A DNA stretch of 64,000 bases from an uncultured Lachnoclostridium sp. Lineage in GTDB: Bacteria > Bacillota > Clostridia > Lachnospirales > Lachnospiraceae. Under the pieces are notes generated by a model. It searched no databases and was not told the origin of the DNA. It saw only the letters and a list, made by a program, of their open reading frames with translations. Location: assembly GCA_905212635.1 (NCBI GenBank), contig CAJMFH010000001.1:184174-248173 (forward strand), given 5' to 3'. Numbering within the stretch: the first letter of the stretch is position 1; every line of letters starts with the position of its first letter. Positions 60,744 through 64,000 of this stretch are shown here, in pieces. Made by a program: the position numbers and the translations under genes.

Positions 60744-61738
60744 TTTCTTTTGTGCTCATTTTTTCGTTTTTCACGGTACTGTTCTCTTGCCTCAAATTTT
60801 TCATAGGCATGTACAATTTTTTGTACCAGAGGATGCCTTACTACGTCTTTATTGGTAAGATACGATACCCCGATCTCATCCACATCTTTTAATACTTTTA
60901 ATGCCTGTTCCAGTCCGGACTGGGTCGAAAATGGAAGATCCTTCTGGGAAAGATCTCCCGTGATCACCACTTTGGAACCAAACCCAATTCTTGTCAAAAA
61001 CATTTTCATCTGCGCCGGCGTAGTATTCTGCGCCTCATCCAGTATAATAAACGCATTATCGAGTGTCCGTCCACGCATATAGGCAAGCGGCGCGACCTCG
61101 ATCAGACCTTTTTCAGAATTTTTGATAAAACTGTCTGCTCCCATGATCTGGTACAATGCATCGTACAACGGCCGCAGATACGGATCGATCTTGCTTTGCA
61201 GATCTCCCGGAAGAAATCCCAGATTTTCTCCGGCTTCGATCGCCGGTCTGGTTAAAATGATCTTCCCCACTTCATCCTGTTTAAATGCCTGTATCGCCAT
61301 TGCCATCGCCAGATAAGTCTTCCCGGTTCCCGCCGGTCCGACACCAAATACCATCATTTTATCCCGGATGGCATCCACATATTTTTTCTGTCCCAATGTT
61401 TTTGGTTTTACCGGCTTTCCCTGAATTGTAAATGCGATCAGGTCATTGTCAATTTCTGCCATTGACACCGGTGATTTTTCTTTGGACAATGCCAGTAGAT
61501 AATTTACATTTTGCTCAGTAATCGTATTTCCACGCTTTGCCAGTTCCAAAAGTTCCGAAAAAACTCTTTTTGCCTCCGTGACATTTCCGCTCTCTCCCTC
61601 AACTTTTACGGAGCCATCCCGGACGATCACCTCGACACCTAGATTTCTTTCAATCTTTTTCAAATGTACATCCAAGCCGCCAAAAATATTATTTTCATAT
61701 TCTGCCGGAATGTCCAGCAGGATTTGTTCACGCGCCAT
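60740..61738 (-). CDS. phoH: PhoH-like ATPase
   Basis: 332 residues. N-terminal KH-like segment, then the helicase-like ATPase: GPAGTGKTYLAMAMAIQ (Walker A), ILTRPAIEAGENLGFLPGD, FIILDEAQNTTPAQMKMFLT (Walker B), ITGDLSQKDLP. It partners YbeY in many bacteria. It overlaps the end of yqfD by 11 bases. Confidence 0.95.
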   Translation of the reverse strand: MAREQILLDIPAEYENNIFGGLDVHLKKIERNLGVEVIVRDGSVKVEGESGNVTEAKRVFSELLELAKRGNTITEQNVNYLLALSKEKSPVSMAEIDNDLIAFTIQGKPVKPKTLGQKKYVDAIRDKMMVFGVGPAGTGKTYLAMAMAIQAFKQDEVGKIILTRPAIEAGENLGFLPGDLQSKIDPYLRPLYDALYQIMGADSFIKNSEKGLIEVAPLAYMRGRTLDNAFIILDEAQNTTPAQMKMFLTRIGFGSKVVITGDLSQKDLPFSTQSGLEQALKVLKDVDEIGVSYLTNKDVVRHPLVQKIVHAYEKFEAREQYREKRKNEHKRK

Positions 61739-62960
61739 CTGTCTCTTCCTTTCCCGGTGCAGCCTCCAATTCTTCCTGCTGCACTTCTTTTTTGTTCATC
61801 GTTCCTATGCAGGTACGTATCACGCCTGTCATTTTGTATTTATTTTCTTCCTCAATCAATTCTTCTGTATGTTCTAAGATTTCATACCCCTCATTGTGCA
61901 GCTGCTCCATTTTCGTAGCAAGATGCTTCTTAAAAACGCCAGCCGCCTGCTCTTTGGTATACTGCTTTTTTACTTTTTTGTAATCCAGAAACTGCCGCCG
62001 GATAATCTTAACATTGATCTGAAGCGGGATAAACCGCTCTTCAAAACATACATAATTTATTATATCATAGTTGCCTGAATTATTAAACCATTTTAATGGA
62101 TTTTTTAGGGAAATTCGTGAATCATTGTATTGAAATGTATAAACATCCCGCTTTTTTCCCGTCATTTGCTTTTCTATGTAGTCTTTTTGCAGCTGTTCCT
62201 CCCATTTGACGGTATGCAGCAGCCGGATCTCTCCATCCGCGACAACTCCCTGTCTTCGGATAACCTGCTCGTCATCTCCTACAATATCATAACTTCCCTG
62301 TATCAGAACCTGCCCTTTTTTCACGACATCGCCTTTTTTACACAACGGCGTACCGCTTCTTGTCACAATGGCAGCTATTTTCCCTGAACAAGGTGCAGTC
62401 AAACTAAGTGCCTGTTCTGTTTCCTTTTCTTCCTGAAGCATTTTTCCTTCTTTTACCTGGATCTGGAGCACACATCCTTTTTCCTCTGCCGAAACCCAGC
62501 TCAGATCCGGATGCAGCAGTCTTAAATTTTGTTCAATCTTATCACATTGCAGCTGTTTTCTCGTCATTCCCCGGTATACTCCCATTTCTTCAATCTCGGC
62601 TCCCAGTCCTTCTTTGGTATAGGTCTGCTGGCCGCGGAATTGAATATCCCACACAAACAACGACAGGATGTACAAAACAGCGAAAAAAAGACCGATCCCC
62701 CACGTAAACGTCCAATCCCGTCTGGCTTTCAGGCACCAGAACGGAAATCCGTATTTTTTTCGAATATGCGGTACGGTCTTTGTCTTTCTGGCAAGTGGTT
62801 TTAATTTCCGATACTCCGCCGCGTACATAAAAAAAACTGCCTTTTTTTCCCTTTCTTTGACCTTCCATAGTTCAATCTCATGATGCCGGCACAAATTCAT
62901 AAACCGTTCCAGATGCCCCCCCGACACCTGACACTCTATGTATCCCATAATCCACCGCAT
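61728..62960 (-). CDS. yqfD: Sporulation protein YqfD
   Basis: About 410 residues from ATG 62960, where AGGAGG lies six bases upstream. A cytoplasmic part (GYIECQVSGGHLERFMNLCR) precedes a membrane helix (WGIGLFFAVLYILSLFVWDI). A large extracellular part follows: the RKQLQCDKIEQNLRL POTRA-like region, and GTPLCKKGDVVKKGQVLIQG. In Bacillus it is expressed in the mother cell under sigma E. An upstream in-frame start (62981) lies before the ribosome-binding site. Confidence 0.9.
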   Translation of the reverse strand: MRWIMGYIECQVSGGHLERFMNLCRHHEIELWKVKEREKKAVFFMYAAEYRKLKPLARKTKTVPHIRKKYGFPFWCLKARRDWTFTWGIGLFFAVLYILSLFVWDIQFRGQQTYTKEGLGAEIEEMGVYRGMTRKQLQCDKIEQNLRLLHPDLSWVSAEEKGCVLQIQVKEGKMLQEEKETEQALSLTAPCSGKIAAIVTRSGTPLCKKGDVVKKGQVLIQGSYDIVGDDEQVIRRQGVVADGEIRLLHTVKWEEQLQKDYIEKQMTGKKRDVYTFQYNDSRISLKNPLKWFNNSGNYDIINYVCFEERFIPLQINVKIIRRQFLDYKKVKKQYTKEQAAGVFKKHLATKMEQLHNEGYEILEHTEELIEEENKYKMTGVIRTCIGTMNKKEVQQEELEAAPGKEETDGA

Positions 62961-62970
62961 TCCGTTCCTC

Positions 62971-63225
62971 CTAACCCGCAAAATATATTTTTTCTATTTT
63001 TCCACACACACGGCATTCATCCGGCTGAAATGATGCAATTCCCAGTTTTTCTCCCTCAATGACTACCCGCATATGCTTTCCCTGCACTTTTACAAGACAT
63101 TCCGTATACTCGATCAGAGATTTGTAATTTTCAATAATGGCATATTCCGTTCCAAACATTTTTACAATGGTCGCTCCCTCTAAAATATCGGGCTGGAGTC
63201 CCAGTTTTTCTGAAATCGGATTCAT
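62971..63225 (-). CDS. yqfC: YabP/YqfC family sporulation protein
   Basis: 84 residues from ATG 63225 (AGAGGG upstream). GATIVKMFGTEYAIIENYKS and VVIEGEKLGIASFQPDECRV match the YabP/YqfC fold. Pairs with yqfD as in other spore-formers. Upstream, CATATAAT around 63256-63265 could be the -10 of a sigma-E-type promoter, but no good -35 is seen. Confidence 0.88.
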   Translation of the reverse strand: MNPISEKLGLQPDILEGATIVKMFGTEYAIIENYKSLIEYTECLVKVQGKHMRVVIEGEKLGIASFQPDECRVCGKIEKIYFAG

Positions 63226-63310
63226 GTGACACCCTCTCACAAAAGCCGCTTGGTATATTATATGCAAAAGGATCAAGTGACGTGACTCGCTTTGTTGTTT
63301 CATAAAAAAG

Positions 63311-63353
63311 TGTCTTCGACACATCAACTCCCCTGTCCCTCAATCTTGAGGGG
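63311..63353. repeat. Hairpins at the left end of the IS91-like element
   Basis: TGTC-TTC-GACA (63311-63321) and CCCTCAA-TC-TTGAGGG (63337-63353) lie 44-86 bases ahead of the transposase start. Terminal hairpins rather than inverted repeats are typical of HUH elements such as IS91. The boundary itself is not defined. The gap 63226-63396 holds otherwise nothing recognisable. Confidence 0.5.
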
Positions 63354-63396
63354 ATTTTGGGGTTTCTTTTTTTCGTTTATCCCTCATAATAGTATT

Positions 63397-63909
63397 ATGA
63401 ATATTTTACAAAACATTTTCCAAGACCATTATGAAGAACTTTTATATATCACTCATCCTCGCCGTTCCGTCATTGATAACATTGACAGAATGCTTGGTTG
63501 TGGTGACCCTTCTTTTGGCGGTGCCATGTATGGCTGCACCAGTTGTGGCAATCTTAAATTTGTTCCTTTTCACTGCCACAGTCGTTTCTGCCCTTCTTGT
63601 GGAAACATGTATTCCATTGACAGAACTACTTCCATGAGTTTTAAACTCATTAATTGTTCTCACCGTCATTGCGTTTTTACTATTCCTCAAGAACTTCATC
63701 ATTTCTTTCCGGAAGACCGTTCTCTTCTTAACTGTCTCTTCTCTGCTGTTAGAAGTGTTGTTCTTCGTTCTTTTCACAAAGAAAACAAAAAGGAACTCTT
63801 TACTCCCTGGCGTCCTCACAAACATTTCAATTATACTTTTCTCAGATTTGCTTTCTGTACCGCTTTGCTTAATGATAACCGAACAGAGTATTTGTTCCGA
63901 TACAAATGA
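63397..63909 (+). pseudogene. IS91-family (Y2/HUH) transposase, internally deleted
   Basis: 170 codons. The zinc-binding N-terminal part is intact: GCTSCGNLKFVPFHCHSRFC, PSCGNMYSIDRTTSMSFKLI, HRHCVFTIPQELHHFF, LLNCLFSAVRSVVL. After ELFTPW it jumps to KHFNYTFLRFAFCTALLN, a segment that in family members lies about 40 residues further on. The intervening part with the HIH metal-binding motif is missing. The reading then stops after YLFRYK, well short of the usual length of about 380 residues with the catalytic tyrosines. The next 91 bases to the window end show no continuing transposase frame. Non-functional. Confidence 0.82.
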
Positions 63910-64000
63910 GCAATTTATTCCGATATTCCGGGCTATAAACAAACTATCTTTGCTCCATCTATTTCCCCGGCAGTATACGGGATCAATCCTTTGAATTTAG

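Noticed and set aside
63442..63942. 166-codon open frame on the minus strand at the right end
   Set aside because: Antisense to the recognisable IS91 transposase fragment, with no family match.

Overview
The window looks like chromosome from a low-to-mid GC, anaerobic, spore-lineage Firmicute of the Lachnospiraceae/Clostridia type. The indications are the rimP-nusA-ylxR-ylxQ-infB-rbfA order, the sporulation genes yqfC and yqfD, a type III glutamine synthetase, a Na+-pumping biotin decarboxylase, VSGxAVSG-type linkers in exported proteins, and strong TTGnnn-17-TAtAAT promoters. Most genes lie on the minus strand and read right to left. The exceptions are a tRNA-Glu/sirtuin pair, a lone membrane glycosyltransferase-like gene, a dac-glnN-Ig-dac block, and a broken transposase at the right end.

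Region by region. (1) 1-9052: the translation operon rimP, nusA, ylxR, ylxQ, infB, rbfA, nrnA, truB, ribF, with a MocR-type regulator overlapping the end of ribF and running off the left edge. (2) 9061-13916: an ABC exporter, tRNA-Glu, a sirtuin, an aldose-1-epimerase-like gene, a small unknown gene and metA. (3) 13963-16947: a thiS-thiG-thiH-tenI/thiE operon whose leader holds a structured terminator. I identify that leader as an HMP-PP (thiS-motif) riboswitch. (4) 16951-18018: a FlhB-like fragment protein and rnhB.

(5) 18115-36829: a type IV pilus locus of about 18 kb. One part holds pilA, pilD, a fused pilM-pilN, pilO, three prepilin-like proteins, a 785-residue PilX-like protein and a 1110-residue membrane-anchored protein. 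The other part is pilB-pilT-pilC, lying directly behind hisB-hisIE and a 42-codon membrane peptide. A GT-C-like glycosyltransferase gene sits between the two parts on the opposite strand. pilC carries an in-frame TAA at codon 49, and the 3' end of pilB is tandemly duplicated.

(6) 36843-42541: hisIE and hisB, then ylxM-ffh-rpsP-khpA and rimM-trmD. (7) 42456-43041: a 585-bp gene-free stretch with a duplicated palindromic element and a second long palindrome. (8) 43042-46780: a methyltransferase and two related lipoproteins. (9) 46962-51807: the Na+-translocating decarboxylase operon (carboxyltransferase, OadG, biotin carrier, OadB, OadA). (10) 51920-57367: two D,D-carboxypeptidases flanking glnN. 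glnN has an attenuator-like leader and a 190-bp branched palindromic element directly after its stop codon. (11) 57350-63225: yqfC-yqfD-phoH-ybeY-yerB-like-flippase operon. (12) 63300-64000: left end of an IS91-like element whose transposase lacks its catalytic segment.

The most promising material for new biology is the type IV pilus locus (fused PilMN, two very large unknown components, a possible glycosylation gene, a broken pilC) and the structured non-coding elements near 42.6-43.0 kb, 53.2 kb and 55.5 kb.
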